A stretch of 64,000 nucleotides of DNA from Micromonospora noduli (GTDB lineage: Bacteria > Actinomycetota > Actinomycetes > Mycobacteriales > Micromonosporaceae). Both the position numbers and the translations under genes were made by a program. The notes beneath the pieces were generated by a model that saw nothing but the letters and a program-made list of their open reading frames with translations, was not told the origin of the DNA and did no database searches. Shown here in pieces: positions 44,176 through 53,282 of this stretch. Where the stretch lies: contig NZ_PYAK01000013.1 of the NCBI RefSeq assembly GCF_003264365.1, forward strand, positions 1 through 64,000, read 5' to 3'. How positions within the stretch are numbered: the first letter of the stretch is position 1; each line of letters opens with the position of its first letter.

Positions 44176-44632
44176 CGGGGTCACCGTATCCCGCCGGTTC
44201 GTCGGTCGGCTCGGCCCACGGGTCGCGGATCCGCTCCCGGATCGCCGACGCGGCGGCCACCGTCTGCCGGGCCAGGGGCAGCAGGTGCGGTCGGGCCAGC
44301 CGCTCGGCAGTGGACCGATGGTCGGTCAGCGCCCAGAGGCAGGCGAACCAGGCGCCGTCGCCCGCGTACACCTCGCCGGTGTCGGCGATCACGGTGAGGT
44401 CGCGCAGCGTCGCGTCGTGGTCCAGGCCGGGGAAGCGCCGCCGGGCCTCGGCGGACCCGGCCGGCACGAACTCCAGGGGGACGAGCTGGGCGCGGGACGA
44501 CAACCAGCGGCGGGCGGCGCGGCAGAGTGGGCAGGCCGCGTCGAACAGGACGGTGAACCCCCGGATCCCACCGCCTGCGTGAGCGGTGGGATCCGGGAGC
44601 CGACCGACGCCGTCGGTCGGGGGCACGGTCAT
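44138..44632 (-). CDS. DCC family thiol-disulfide oxidoreductase
   Basis: 164 residues. Thioredoxin-like DCC domain with the DxxCxxC motif as FDAACPLCRAARRWL near residue 31, LVPLEFVPAGSAEA and the later VIADTGEVYAGDGAW FACLW region. Cytoplasmic or membrane-associated; predicted disulphide exchange. The ATG overlaps the stop of the upstream membrane gene by 4 bp. A 30-residue acidic tail with two Cys extends over the TetR start. Confidence 0.88.
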   Translation of the reverse strand: MTVPPTDGVGRLPDPTAHAGGGIRGFTVLFDAACPLCRAARRWLSSRAQLVPLEFVPAGSAEARRRFPGLDHDATLRDLTVIADTGEVYAGDGAWFACLWALTDHRSTAERLARPHLLPLARQTVAAASAIRERIRDPWAEPTDEPAGYGDPDDRAACADDHCG

Positions 44633-45156
44633 CGGGTTGGTGGGTTGTTCGTCGGGCCGACGCCCGGTTGCGGACCAGCGGGCTGGGGTCCGGCCGGGTT
44701 CGCGCCGGTCGGCTGCGGTCCGCCCGGGTACGCGCCGACCAACTGCGATCCGGGTGGGGTGGACGGCATGGGGAGCCGGCCGATCGGGGCGAGCGGGGGG
44801 TGGGTGGCGAGCTGGCGGAGTCGGTTTCGGCGGTAGCGGCCGAGCGCGAAGACGTTGAAGAAGTGCAGCGCGCCGAGCACCAGCAGCACAAAGCCGATCT
44901 TGAGAGACAGCTCCTCCATGGCCTGGCTGGTCGAATCGATCGGGTCGGAGTGCTTCATCGCCACCGTGACGTAGCCGAGGTTGAGCAGGTAGAAGCCGAC
45001 CACCAGGAGGCTGTTGACCGCCCGGGCGAGCCGTTCCTCGGCGAACACCTCCTCCAGGAAGACCTGCCCGTTGCGGGACAGCGCTCGAGCCACCCAGATG
45101 GTCAGGCCGACGCTGACCGCGAGGTAGATCACGTACATCCAGACCTTGATGTCCAT
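44629..45156 (-). CDS. Membrane protein with Pro/Gly-rich tail
   Basis: 175 residues from ATG 45156 (AAGAAGGG seven bases upstream). Three membrane segments (VWMYVIYLAVSVGLTIWVA, LLVVGFYLLNLGYVTVA, KIGFVLLVLGALHFFNVFAL), then a cytoplasmic tail of PQPTG/PQPAG-like repeats. An earlier frame start at 45183 would place the codon in an operator palindrome and is rejected. First gene of the operon with DCC and TetR. Family not recognised; the DCC partner hints at a redox job at the membrane. Confidence 0.8.
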   Translation of the reverse strand: MDIKVWMYVIYLAVSVGLTIWVARALSRNGQVFLEEVFAEERLARAVNSLLVVGFYLLNLGYVTVAMKHSDPIDSTSQAMEELSLKIGFVLLVLGALHFFNVFALGRYRRNRLRQLATHPPLAPIGRLPMPSTPPGSQLVGAYPGGPQPTGANPAGPQPAGPQPGVGPTNNPPTR

Positions 45157-45169
45157 GTGGACGCCCTTC

Positions 45170-45226
45170 TTGAACGTGTTCAACTACCGATGTCATCAGA
45201 CTAGGGCCGATATTGAACATGTTCAA
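45170..45226 (-). promoter_or_regulatory. Promoter with twin TTGAAC palindromic operators
   Basis: TTGAACGTGTTCAA (45170-45183) and TTGAACATGTTCAA (45213-45226) are both 14-bp palindromes 43 bp apart. TTGAAC at 45226-45221 is also a -35 box, with TAGTCT (45203-45198) 17 bases away as -10. The second operator covers the early transcribed region just before the start codon. Confidence 0.75.
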
Positions 45227-45272
45227 GAAGTGGCGACGAGTGACTGTGGACACTCTGGGGTGGCGCTGGAGC

Positions 45273-45311
45273 GCGCCATCCGGCCGCGCCTGACGCCCGG
45301 CCGGATGGCGC
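45273..45311 (-). terminator. Terminator of the nagZ-like gene
   Basis: Perfect 14-bp stem (45273-45286 with 45298-45311), loop of 11, starting 7 bp beyond the stop codon. Confidence 0.8.
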
Positions 45312-45317
45312 CGTGGC

Positions 45318-46772
45318 TCAGCCGGCCAGGCCGAGCACCTCGGCCGCCGCGCGACCGTTGGCGTGGCTCGCGCCGTAGGTGGTGACGAAGGCGCGGACGC
45401 CCGCGGGCCGCCACTGCGCCGGCCAGCCCATCTCCACCACTGTCACCGGGTGCTGGGCCGCCAGGTCGGCGATCAGCTCCGGGCCGCCGGGCAGCCGGTG
45501 CAGGTGTCGTCCGACCAGGACGATGGGACGGTCGCCCGCCAATCCACGCAGCGTGGCCGGGTCGGTCTCGGCGGCGATCACCCGGATCTCCGGCACCCCG
45601 TCCAGGTGTGGACCGAGGCCCCACGGCACCCGACCCTCGGCCATCGTCGACTCGGTGTGCAGTTGCACCACCAGTGGCTGGTCCAGGCCGGTGAGCAGGC
45701 CATCCACCCGGACCGCTCGACGCGCTGCCGCGTACCCCAGCTCGGGGTCGCCGGTGGCCGGCGACCCGCTGGCGGCCCGGGTCCAGGCGGCGAGATCGGC
45801 GGCGCGGCCGGCCGCCTCCTCGACCCGCGCCCTCGCCAGCCGGCCGTCGGCGAGCGCGTCGACGATCTCGGCGGCCACCCGCTCGACCAGTTCGGCGTCG
45901 ACCTTCGCGCCGATGCAGAGCAGGTCGGCACCCGCGCTCAGGGCGCGGACCGCAGCCGGCCCGACCCCGCCGGCGGCCACCGCGGCACCTTTCATCTCCA
46001 GCGCGTCGGTGATGACGGTGCCGGTAAAGCCGTACTCGGCGCGCAGCAGGTCGACCAGGACGGCTCGGCTGAAGGTGGCCGGGTCGGCGCCGGTGAGCGC
46101 CGGCACCCGGATGTGCGCTGTCATCACGGCTCGCGCCCCGGCGGCGACGATGGCCGCGAAGGGCGGTAGATCCCGCTGGCGGAGCAGGCCCAGTGGAGCG
46201 TCCACTGTCGGCAGTTCGTGGTGGGAGTCGGTGACGGTGGCGCCGTGCCCGGGGAAGTGCTTGGCGCAGGCGGCCACGCCGGCGGCCTGCAACCCGGCCA
46301 CGGCGGCGGCCGAGTGGGCGGCCACCCGCACCGGATCCGCGCCGAAGGACCGGGTGCCGATCACCGGGTTGTCGTCGGCGGTGTTGACGTCGACAGTGGG
46401 GGCGAGGTTGACGGTGACGCCGAGCGCGGCCAGTTCGGCGCCGATCGACTGGTAGACCCGTCGGGTGAGGGCCACGTCGCCGATCGCGCCCAGGGCGGCG
46501 TTGCCGGGGTACGGGCTGCCGGTGGCGTGCGCCAGCCGGGTCACGTCGCCACCCTCCTCGTCGATCGCGATCAGCGCATCCGGCCGACCGGTGCGCAGCG
46601 CGGCGGTGCTCGCCGCGACCTGCGCGGGGTCGTGCACGTTGGTGCCGAACAGGGTGTGCCCGGCCAGCCCGTCGGCCAGCAGGTCGACCGCCCAGTCCGG
46701 CGGGACCGGTCCCGGGTACGCGGCCAGCAGCGTGCCCAGCGCGAGCCGGCGCAGTCCTGGATCCAACCCCAC
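45318..46772 (-). CDS. GH3 beta-N-acetylhexosaminidase (NagZ-like)
   Basis: 484 residues. The NagZ/GH3 signature KHFPGHGATVTDSHHELP (catalytic His in the DSH loop) and the nucleophile region VITDALEMKGAAVA are present, with IDEEGGDVTRL and LAPTVDVN of the same fold; the C-terminal 150 residues are a second Rossmann-like domain. No signal peptide. Removes terminal GlcNAc, as in cell-wall recycling or GlcNAc conjugate use. Divergent from the ROK regulator gene. Confidence 0.92.
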   Translation of the reverse strand: MGLDPGLRRLALGTLLAAYPGPVPPDWAVDLLADGLAGHTLFGTNVHDPAQVAASTAALRTGRPDALIAIDEEGGDVTRLAHATGSPYPGNAALGAIGDVALTRRVYQSIGAELAALGVTVNLAPTVDVNTADDNPVIGTRSFGADPVRVAAHSAAAVAGLQAAGVAACAKHFPGHGATVTDSHHELPTVDAPLGLLRQRDLPPFAAIVAAGARAVMTAHIRVPALTGADPATFSRAVLVDLLRAEYGFTGTVITDALEMKGAAVAAGGVGPAAVRALSAGADLLCIGAKVDAELVERVAAEIVDALADGRLARARVEEAAGRAADLAAWTRAASGSPATGDPELGYAAARRAVRVDGLLTGLDQPLVVQLHTESTMAEGRVPWGLGPHLDGVPEIRVIAAETDPATLRGLAGDRPIVLVGRHLHRLPGGPELIADLAAQHPVTVVEMGWPAQWRPAGVRAFVTTYGASHANGRAAAEVLGLAG

Positions 46773-46907
46773 GTGCTTCCCCCTTCGGTGCCCCCGCGAG
46801 TACGAAACGTCGTACCGGTGGTGGTCCTGGCCCTGCCGACTCGGCGGAGCGTCCCACCGTCGAGTGGCCGTTACGCTACGGCTACCCGTTCGCAGGTCGG
46901 TTTACAG

Positions 46908-46924
46908 TTAGCAAAGTTTACTAA
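46908..46924. promoter_or_regulatory. ROK-type operator
   Basis: TTAGCAAAGTTTACTAA: a 17-bp AT-rich palindrome with 7 of 8 arm positions paired, in a 72% GC genome, 17 bp before the ROK start codon. The form resembles NagC/XylR (ROK) sites. Confidence 0.7.
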
Positions 46925-46940
46925 AACTAGAGGACGTGTC

Positions 46941-48116
46941 ATGAGTGCGACCCGGCTGCCCGGCACCCCCCGTCTGTTGCGGGCGCTCAACGACCGTGCC
47001 GCGCTGGAGCTGCTCCTCGAACGCGGCCCGCTGACCCGGGCTCGGCTCGGCGAGCTGACCGGACTGTCGAAGGTCACCGCCTCGCAACTTGTCGAGCGGC
47101 TGGAGGAGCGCGGCCTCGTCGCGCGGGTCGGCGAGCAGGCCGGCGGGCGAGGGCCGAACGCCCAGCTCTACGCCGTCCGCCCGGGCAGTGCGCACGTGGT
47201 CGGTGTGGACGTCGGACCGGACCGGGTGGTGGCCGCCTGCGCCGACATCACCGGTGCTGTCATCGGGCGGGTGGAGCAGTCGACCCGGGACACCGACGAC
47301 CCGGTGGGCGTGGTGCACAACGCCGTCGTGCAGGCGGCGAGCAGCGCCCAGGCGCAGCTGAGCAGCGTACGACGGATCGTGCTCGGCACGCCGGGCCTGG
47401 TCGACCCCGGCACCGGCGACATCACCTTCGCCTTCAACCTGCCGCGTTGGCACAGCGGTCTGCTCGCCGCGTTGCGGGACGACCTGGATACGCCGGTGGT
47501 CTTCGAGAACGACGTCAACCTGGCCGCGGTGGCGGAGGCGCAGTCCGGCGCAGCGCAGGGGCTGTCGGACTTCGTGCTGGTCTGGGTGGGCGCCGGCGTC
47601 GGTCTGGCGATCATGCTGGGCGGGCGGTTGCACCACGGCAGCAGCGGCGCCGCCGGCGAGATCGGCTACCTGCCGGTGCCCGGCGCGCCCATCCCGCGCG
47701 ACGTCTCCCGTCGCGCCAAGCCGGCCTTCCAGCAGCTGATCGGTGCGGACTCGGTACGCGCGGTGGCCCGCGAGCACGGCTACCCGGACGCCGACGCCGC
47801 CGAGGCGGTCCGCGCGGCCGTCGCGGCCGGCGCCGACGGGGGCCCGATGCTCGACGAACTGGCCCGTCGGCTCGCGCTCGGCGTGGCCAGCACCTGCGTG
47901 GTGCTGGACCCACCGCTGGTCGTGCTCGCCGGCGAGGTCGGCCAGGCCGGTGGCGCTGCGCTCGCGGACCGGGTGCAGCAGGAGGTTGCGGCGATCACCT
48001 TGGTCCAGCCGCGAGTGGTGCCGACCGGGCTGACCGAGGAGCCGATCCTGCAGGGCGCGCTGCGCACCGCCCTGGACGCCGTACGCGACGAGGTGTTCGG
48101 CTCCACCGTCGGCTGA
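46941..48116 (+). CDS. ROK family transcriptional regulator
   Basis: 391 residues. Winged HTH LTRARLGELTGLSKVTASQLVERLEERGLV (~35-65), then the ROK sugar-kinase-like domain with VVGVDVGPDRVVAACADI (phosphate loop-like), LGTPGLVDPGTG, FENDVNLAAVAEAQ and GAAGEIGYLPV. The usual ROK zinc Cys motif is not evident in the C-terminal half, where only two Cys are seen. Probably senses GlcNAc-like sugars and controls itself and the divergent NagZ gene (inference). ATG 46941 with GAGGA upstream. Confidence 0.9.
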   Translation: MSATRLPGTPRLLRALNDRAALELLLERGPLTRARLGELTGLSKVTASQLVERLEERGLVARVGEQAGGRGPNAQLYAVRPGSAHVVGVDVGPDRVVAACADITGAVIGRVEQSTRDTDDPVGVVHNAVVQAASSAQAQLSSVRRIVLGTPGLVDPGTGDITFAFNLPRWHSGLLAALRDDLDTPVVFENDVNLAAVAEAQSGAAQGLSDFVLVWVGAGVGLAIMLGGRLHHGSSGAAGEIGYLPVPGAPIPRDVSRRAKPAFQQLIGADSVRAVAREHGYPDADAAEAVRAAVAAGADGGPMLDELARRLALGVASTCVVLDPPLVVLAGEVGQAGGAALADRVQQEVAAITLVQPRVVPTGLTEEPILQGALRTALDAVRDEVFGSTVG

Positions 48117-48199
48117 GCCCGCTGCGGCGGTCATGTGAAGGAATATTTCACCGTGCGTCCGCAGGGTGCAAGCTCTTGCCGGACGCCGGCTTGGCCGTT

Positions 48200-48233
48200 C
48201 CGTCGGGCCGCCCGGACCGGGGCGACCCGACGG
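48200..48233 (-). terminator. Hairpin after the ABC permease gene
   Basis: 8-bp stem CCGTCGGG/CCCGACGG enclosing 18 bases, 8 bp beyond the permease stop; convergent with the ROK gene. A small AT-rich hairpin GTGAA..TTCAC (48136-48152) lies nearer the ROK stop. Confidence 0.5.
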
Positions 48234-48240
48234 CCTCGAT

Positions 48241-49254
48241 TCAGATCAGGTCGCGGCGACGGAACACGGCGAACGCCGCCGCGGTCAGCCCGCCCGTGAT
48301 CGCCAGCAGCACCAACAGTGCCGGCAGCCAGGTCACCGTGTAGAACCCCTCGCAGTACGGGAAGTCGGTGCTGCCCCGGCAGAGCTGTTCGTCATAGAAC
48401 CGCGCCCCGCCGTTGAGCCACGCCCCGATGTGGCTGGACAGCATGAACAGGTCCGACTTCCGCGCGTCGACGATCTCCAGGACCAGTCGGGCGCCCAACT
48501 CCCAAACCACCGCGTACGCGGCGAGCGCGCCGAGCGCCGCCGAGGTGTGCCGACCCAGCGTGGCGATCGCGAAGCCCAGCGCGGAAGCGAGCAGCACCAA
48601 CACCAGGCCACGGCCGTGCACCGCACCGAGTGAACGCCAGAAGTCACCGTCCAGCCGGCCCGGCAACCCGGCGGCCTGCCCGATCACCCAGAACGTGGCG
48701 AGGTAGACCACCGACGCCAGCAGGGCCAGCACCAGCACCGCGCCGAGCAGGGTGCCCAACTTGGCCGCGAGCACCGTCAACCGACGGGGTCGCCAGAGCA
48801 ACAGGTTCACCACGCCGCCCGAGGTCAGGTCCGCGCCGATGTAGGAGGCGCCGACCAGGAACCCGAAGAGCACCAGGAACGCGATGAGGAAGTACAGCAG
48901 CGGCTGGGCCTGCTCGGCGAAGTTGAACACACCCGGCAGATAGTCGGCGGGGATCGGCAGCCGGTCCTGCCGGATCGGGTCGATCTCCGAGCAGTCGCTG
49001 GGGAAGTACCTGTCCGTGTCGGCCGGCAAGGTGCCGCTCTGACGGGCCAGGCACTCCTGGTGGGTGGCCTCCAGATCGCGCCGTGCCTCGGCGGCCTGCG
49101 CCCGCGCCGAGCTCATCTCGTCCGCGTTCGGCTTGTGGGAACCGGCCAGTGTCGTCGCCGCCGTGACGGCGAACGCCAACACCAACAGGACGACCATGAG
49201 CTGCACGAAGCGACGCGCGGACAGTCGCTCCAACTCGGCACGCACCAGGTTCAC
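48241..49254 (-). CDS. ABC-2 type permease
   Basis: 337 residues, six membrane segments: one at 18-36, then an outside domain of ~80 residues with Cys residues, then five from ~118 on, ending in an RRRDLI cytoplasmic tail. The FLVLFGFLVGASYIGADLTSGGVVNLLLWRPRR stretch is typical of ABC-2 exporters working with a CcmA-type ATPase. Start overlaps the ATPase stop by 4 bp. Confidence 0.88.
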   Translation of the reverse strand: MNLVRAELERLSARRFVQLMVVLLVLAFAVTAATTLAGSHKPNADEMSSARAQAAEARRDLEATHQECLARQSGTLPADTDRYFPSDCSEIDPIRQDRLPIPADYLPGVFNFAEQAQPLLYFLIAFLVLFGFLVGASYIGADLTSGGVVNLLLWRPRRLTVLAAKLGTLLGAVLVLALLASVVYLATFWVIGQAAGLPGRLDGDFWRSLGAVHGRGLVLVLLASALGFAIATLGRHTSAALGALAAYAVVWELGARLVLEIVDARKSDLFMLSSHIGAWLNGGARFYDEQLCRGSTDFPYCEGFYTVTWLPALLVLLAITGGLTAAAFAVFRRRDLI

Positions 49255-50249
49255 GCGTCCACTCCCCGATCAAGGTCGATCACAGCTTCGCCCTGCGGCA
49301 GCGACGAGTCGCCGACCTGCCGGGGCACCGACGAATGCTCGTACGCGCCGGTCAGCTCCAGGAAGACGCTCTCCAGATCCGGCCGCAGCGGCGTCAGCTC
49401 GCCCACCCACAGACCCTGCTCACCAAGCACCCGGCTGACCACCGTCGGGTCGCTCACTCCGCTCACCACCAACGCTCCGCCGTCCACGACCGCCGTCAGC
49501 TCGGCCGCGTGCAGCAGCTCGACGGCCCGCTCCGGCTCGGCCACCCGGACCAGCAACTCGTGCCGGTCGTGGCCCGCCAGCACCTCGTCCACCCGACCGG
49601 TCGCGACCCGCCGCCCCCGAGAGATGATCGTGACGTGGTCGCAGATCAGCTGGATCTCGCCCAGGATGTGACTGGACACCAGCACCGTCACCCCGTTGGC
49701 CGCCAGCGACCGCATCAGGTCCCGCATCTCCCGGATGCCCGCCGGGTCCAGCCCGTTCGCCGGCTCGTCCAGGATGAGCAGCCGCGGGTCCTTCAACAGC
49801 GCGGACGCCACCGCCAGACGCTGCTTCATGCCCAGCGAGTAGCCCTTCACCCGCTCATCGCCCCGGTCGTCCAGGCCCACCAGATCCAGCACCTCGTCCA
49901 CCCGCGAGACCGGCACCCCACCCGCGCGGGCCAGCAACCGCAGCGTGCGGTAGCCGGTGAAGTTGCCGAAGAACTGTGGGCTCTCCACGATGGCGCCGAC
50001 CTGCCCCGCCACCCGGGGCAGCAGCTCCGGCGACGGTTCACCGAGCACTGTCATCCGGCCGCTGTCGGCGCGGACCAGCCCGAGCAGGGCCCGCAGCGTG
50101 GTGGTCTTGCCCGAGCCGTTGGGGCCCAGGAAACCGTGGACCTGGCCCGCCTCGACCAACAGATCGAAGCCGTCCACCGCCACCCGTCGGCCGCTGCGCA
50201 GGCTGTGGAAGGTCTTGCGCAGACCCTCGATCTCGATGACCGCGCTCAT
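49251..50249 (-). CDS. ABC transporter ATP-binding protein (CcmA type)
   Basis: 332 residues. Walker A GPNGSGKTT, Q-loop AIVESPQFFGNFTGY, signature YSLGMKQRLAVA, Walker B LLILDEPANGLDP, and H-loop VSSHILGE. C-terminal ~100 residues follow the DUF4162-like pattern of drug/bacitracin exporters. ATG 50249. Coupled with the permease; substrate unknown. Confidence 0.93.
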   Translation of the reverse strand: MSAVIEIEGLRKTFHSLRSGRRVAVDGFDLLVEAGQVHGFLGPNGSGKTTTLRALLGLVRADSGRMTVLGEPSPELLPRVAGQVGAIVESPQFFGNFTGYRTLRLLARAGGVPVSRVDEVLDLVGLDDRGDERVKGYSLGMKQRLAVASALLKDPRLLILDEPANGLDPAGIREMRDLMRSLAANGVTVLVSSHILGEIQLICDHVTIISRGRRVATGRVDEVLAGHDRHELLVRVAEPERAVELLHAAELTAVVDGGALVVSGVSDPTVVSRVLGEQGLWVGELTPLRPDLESVFLELTGAYEHSSVPRQVGDSSLPQGEAVIDLDRGVDA

Positions 50250-50380
50250 CGGCGCGGCTCCGTACGTCGACGGGGCATGGGCCGTCCTTCGGGCTTGGTG
50301 ATCAATGACACGGCGCTTCACCCTATGGCTGAGGTGCCGCCCATGGGGGGCACCCCGGCGCTGCGTGGTTGGATGGTGTG

Positions 50381-51223
50381 GTGACTGGTGACCTGATCCC
50401 CGGCGCTGCCGACGCCGCGCCTGCCGCCGCTCTCGTGGACCCGGATCTGGTGGTCAGCCTCGACGGCGTCGGCGTACGCCGCTCTGGCACCGCCCTCCTA
50501 CAGGACCTGACCTGGCGCGTCGAGCTGGACGAGCGGTGGGTCGTGCTCGGCTCCAACGGTGCCGGCAAAACCACACTGCTCAACCTCGCCGCCGGTCGGC
50601 TGCACCCCACCACGGGTGTCGCGCACGTGCTCGGCGAGCGGATCGGCCGCACCGACGTCAACGAGCTACGTACCCGGATCGGGCTCACCACCGCGGCGAT
50701 CGCCGAGCGGCTGCCCGCCGACGAACGGGTCAGCGACGTGGTGGTGACCGCCGCCTGGTCGGTGGTCGGCCGCTGGCGGGAGAACTACGACCGCGGCGAC
50801 GAGGCGCGGGCGCGGGCACTGCTCAGTCAACTCGGCGTCGGTGGCCTCGCCGAGCGCCGCTACGGCACCCTCTCCGAGGGTGAGCGCAAGCGGGTGCAGA
50901 TCGCCCGTGCCCTGATGACCGACCCGGAGCTGCTGCTGCTCGACGAGCCCGCCGCCGGGCTCGACCTGGGTGCTCGGGAAGACCTGGTCGCCCGACTGGC
51001 CGAGCTGGCGTACGACCCCGACGCCCCGGCGATGGTGCTGGTCACCCACCACGTCGAGGAGATCCCGCCCGGGTTCACCCACGCGATGCTCCTGCGCGAG
51101 GGCGGGGTGGTCGCCCAGGGTCTGCTCGCCGAGACGCTGACCGGTGACAACCTCTCCAAGACCTTCGGGCTGCCACTTGTGGTCGAGCGGTCGGGCGACC
51201 GCTTCACGGCTCGCGCCGCCTGA
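50381..51223 (+). CDS. Stand-alone ABC ATPase (ModF/YlmA-like)
   Basis: 280 residues. Walker A GSNGAGKTT, signature LSEGERKRVQIARAL, Walker B LLLLDEPAAGLDLGARED, H-loop VTHHVEEIPPGFTH. The ERVSDVVVTAAWSVVGRWRENYD and 'THHVEEIPPGFTHAMLL' wording belong to the ModF/YlmA group, soluble ABC ATPases without a permease. Starts possible at TTG 50369, GTG 50378 or GTG 50381. Followed by the ribokinase gene, 23 bp apart. Confidence 0.88.
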   Translation: MTGDLIPGAADAAPAAALVDPDLVVSLDGVGVRRSGTALLQDLTWRVELDERWVVLGSNGAGKTTLLNLAAGRLHPTTGVAHVLGERIGRTDVNELRTRIGLTTAAIAERLPADERVSDVVVTAAWSVVGRWRENYDRGDEARARALLSQLGVGGLAERRYGTLSEGERKRVQIARALMTDPELLLLDEPAAGLDLGAREDLVARLAELAYDPDAPAMVLVTHHVEEIPPGFTHAMLLREGGVVAQGLLAETLTGDNLSKTFGLPLVVERSGDRFTARAA

Positions 51224-51246
51224 GCGCCGGACAGGCGGAGACGGCC

Positions 51247-52143
51247 GTGCCGCAGACCCGGGTTGCCGTGGTGGGCAGCGCCAACATGGACCTGGTCGCG
51301 ATGGCACCCGCGCTGCCTCGACAGGGCGAGACCATGCTCGGTACCGACTTCGTGATGGTGCCCGGCGGCAAGGGCGCCAACCAGGCCGTGGCCGCGGTCC
51401 GGGCCGGCGCCTCCTGCGCCTTCCTCGGCGCGATCGGCTCGGACGCCTTCGGGGTCACCCTCAAGGCCCGCATCACCGCGGCCGGCGTGGACACCAGTCA
51501 GCTTCGCGTGGTCTACGGCGCCTCCGGGGTGGCGCTGGTGATGGTCAACGCCCAGGGGGAGAACGCCATCGTGGTCACCCCCGGCGCGAACGACGCGCTG
51601 GTCGGCCTCACCGAGGAGGAGCTGGCCACGGTGCGCGGGGCGGACGTCCTGGTCGCCCAACTGGAGATCCCGGTGCAGACCGTGACGGCTGCCGCGGTGG
51701 CCGCCCGCGAGGCCGGCACGAGGGTCATCCTGAACGCCGCCCCGGCGCGGGACCTCCCACCCGAGTTGCTCGCCGCCGTGGACCTGCTGGTCGTCAACGA
51801 GGGCGAGGCGCAGGCGCTCGCCGGCAGGGGTCGGGAGGAGCCGCGCGCGCTGCTCGACCTGACCCCCCGGGCCGTGCTCACTCTCGGCGGTGAGGGCGCC
51901 TGGTACGTCGACCGGGACGGCACCGAGGTGCACGTGCCGGCGGTACGGGTCGACGTGGTCGACTCCACCGCCGCCGGTGACGCGTTCACCGCCGCGCTGG
52001 CCGTCGGCTGGGGCGAGGGGCGCGACCTGGTCGACGCGGTGCGTTGGGCGTCGGCGGCCGGCGCTGCCTGCGTCCGCAAGCTCGGCGCCTCGGTGGCCCT
52101 ACCGCAACGCGCCGAGATCGACGAGCTGTACGTACCGGCCTGA
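51247..52143 (+). CDS. rbsK: Ribokinase (PfkB family)
   Basis: 298 residues from GTG 51247. PfkB signatures are complete: VVPGGKGANQAVAAVRAGA (~38-55; seen as VPGGKGANQA) and the ATP/base motif VDVVDSTAAGDAFTAALAVG (catalytic Asp in AAGDAF) near 240-260; GSANMDLV at the N-terminus binds sugar. Predicted phosphorylation of ribose; a closely related sugar kinase cannot be ruled out. No ribose transporter is adjacent. Confidence 0.9.
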   Translation: MPQTRVAVVGSANMDLVAMAPALPRQGETMLGTDFVMVPGGKGANQAVAAVRAGASCAFLGAIGSDAFGVTLKARITAAGVDTSQLRVVYGASGVALVMVNAQGENAIVVTPGANDALVGLTEEELATVRGADVLVAQLEIPVQTVTAAAVAAREAGTRVILNAAPARDLPPELLAAVDLLVVNEGEAQALAGRGREEPRALLDLTPRAVLTLGGEGAWYVDRDGTEVHVPAVRVDVVDSTAAGDAFTAALAVGWGEGRDLVDAVRWASAAGAACVRKLGASVALPQRAEIDELYVPA

Positions 52144-52183
52144 GCGGCGTTCCGCGCTGGGTCGGCGTGAGCGCGTAGGCGGG

Positions 52184-53212
52184 TTACGCCCGCTGGCCCG
52201 CACCGGTGCGGAAGGCCCGGCGGTACGCCGACGGTGAGGTCAGCATGACCCGGCCGAAGTGGTGCCGATAGGTCACCGGCGTGTCGAAGCCCACCGCGCG
52301 CGCGACCTGCTCGACCGAGGCGTCGGTCTCCTCCAGCAGGGCCAGGCTGGCGCGGATCCGCTGGTCGATCAGCCAACGGATCGGGCTGGTCCCGGTGGCT
52401 CGGGCGAAGTGCCGCAGGTAGGTGCGGGACGACATGTGCGCCCGCCCGGCGAGCTGGGCCACGCTCAGCGGCTCGGCGAGATGGGCGAGCGCCCAGTCGA
52501 TGCTGCCAGCGATCCGGTCGTCGTCCGGGTCGGCGGGTACCGGCGCCTCGACGAACTGGGCCTGCCCGCCGTCGCGGTGCGGCGGTATCACCAGCCGTCG
52601 AGCGACCGCGTTGGCGATCGCCGCGCCATGGTCGCGCCGGATCACGTGCACGCAGAGGTCCAGCCCGGCCGCGCTGCCAGCACTGGTGAGCAGGTCACCG
52701 TCATCGAGGTAGAGCACGTCCGCGTCCACCTCGACCCGCGGGTACCGCCGCGCCAGCAGTTCCGCGTACCGCCAGTGGGTAGTGGCCCGCCGACCGTCCA
52801 GCAACCCCGCCCCCGCCAGCGCGAACGCGCCCGAGCAGATCGACATGATCCGGGCACCGCGCCGGTGTGCCCGGCGTAGCGCGGTGATCAGCTCGGGCGA
52901 CGGGTCAGCGGTCACGTCCGGCACGCCGGGCACGATCACCGTCCGCGCCGTGGCCAGTTCGGCCAGACCGTACGGGGTGTGCAGGCTGGCCCCGCCGACC
53001 ACCGGCACCGGCCCCGGCTGCTCGGCGCAGAGCACCAGGTCGTACCAGTCGACGTCGAACTCCGGCCGGGCGAGCCCGAACACCTCGGTGACGATGCCGG
53101 TCTCGAACACCGACATCCCCGGGTACGCGAGCACGGCGACCCGGTGCGCGGCCGCCGGTCGTCGGGGCGCTGGCAGCAGGCGCGGGCCGGCTGTCGTGGC
53201 CGGAGTCGGCAT
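52184..53212 (-). CDS. GlxA-type AraC family regulator
   Basis: 342 residues. DJ-1/PfpI-like amidase domain ~20-190 (VAVLAYPGMSVFETGIVTEVF, SICSGAFALAGAGLLDGRRATTHW with the nucleophile-elbow Cys) followed by two AraC helix-turn-helix motifs (~245-335: LSVAQLAGRAHMSSRTYLRHF and SVEQVARAVGFDTPVTYRHHF). Such GlxA/FtrA-like proteins respond to small metabolites. Divergent from the rhodanese gene (70 bp). Confidence 0.92.
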   Translation of the reverse strand: MPTPATTAGPRLLPAPRRPAAAHRVAVLAYPGMSVFETGIVTEVFGLARPEFDVDWYDLVLCAEQPGPVPVVGGASLHTPYGLAELATARTVIVPGVPDVTADPSPELITALRRAHRRGARIMSICSGAFALAGAGLLDGRRATTHWRYAELLARRYPRVEVDADVLYLDDGDLLTSAGSAAGLDLCVHVIRRDHGAAIANAVARRLVIPPHRDGGQAQFVEAPVPADPDDDRIAGSIDWALAHLAEPLSVAQLAGRAHMSSRTYLRHFARATGTSPIRWLIDQRIRASLALLEETDASVEQVARAVGFDTPVTYRHHFGRVMLTSPSAYRRAFRTGAGQRA

Positions 53213-53282
53213 GGCGGGATGTTAGCGCAGGACGTCGTTCCCGCCACTCGTCCCGAGGGGGCATCGTGCCGAGGATCGGTGC

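Noticed and set aside
45157..45183. Earlier start of the membrane protein gene at 45183
   Set aside because: The codon would sit within the operator palindrome and lacks a ribosome site; ATG 45156 has AAGAAGGG at good spacing.
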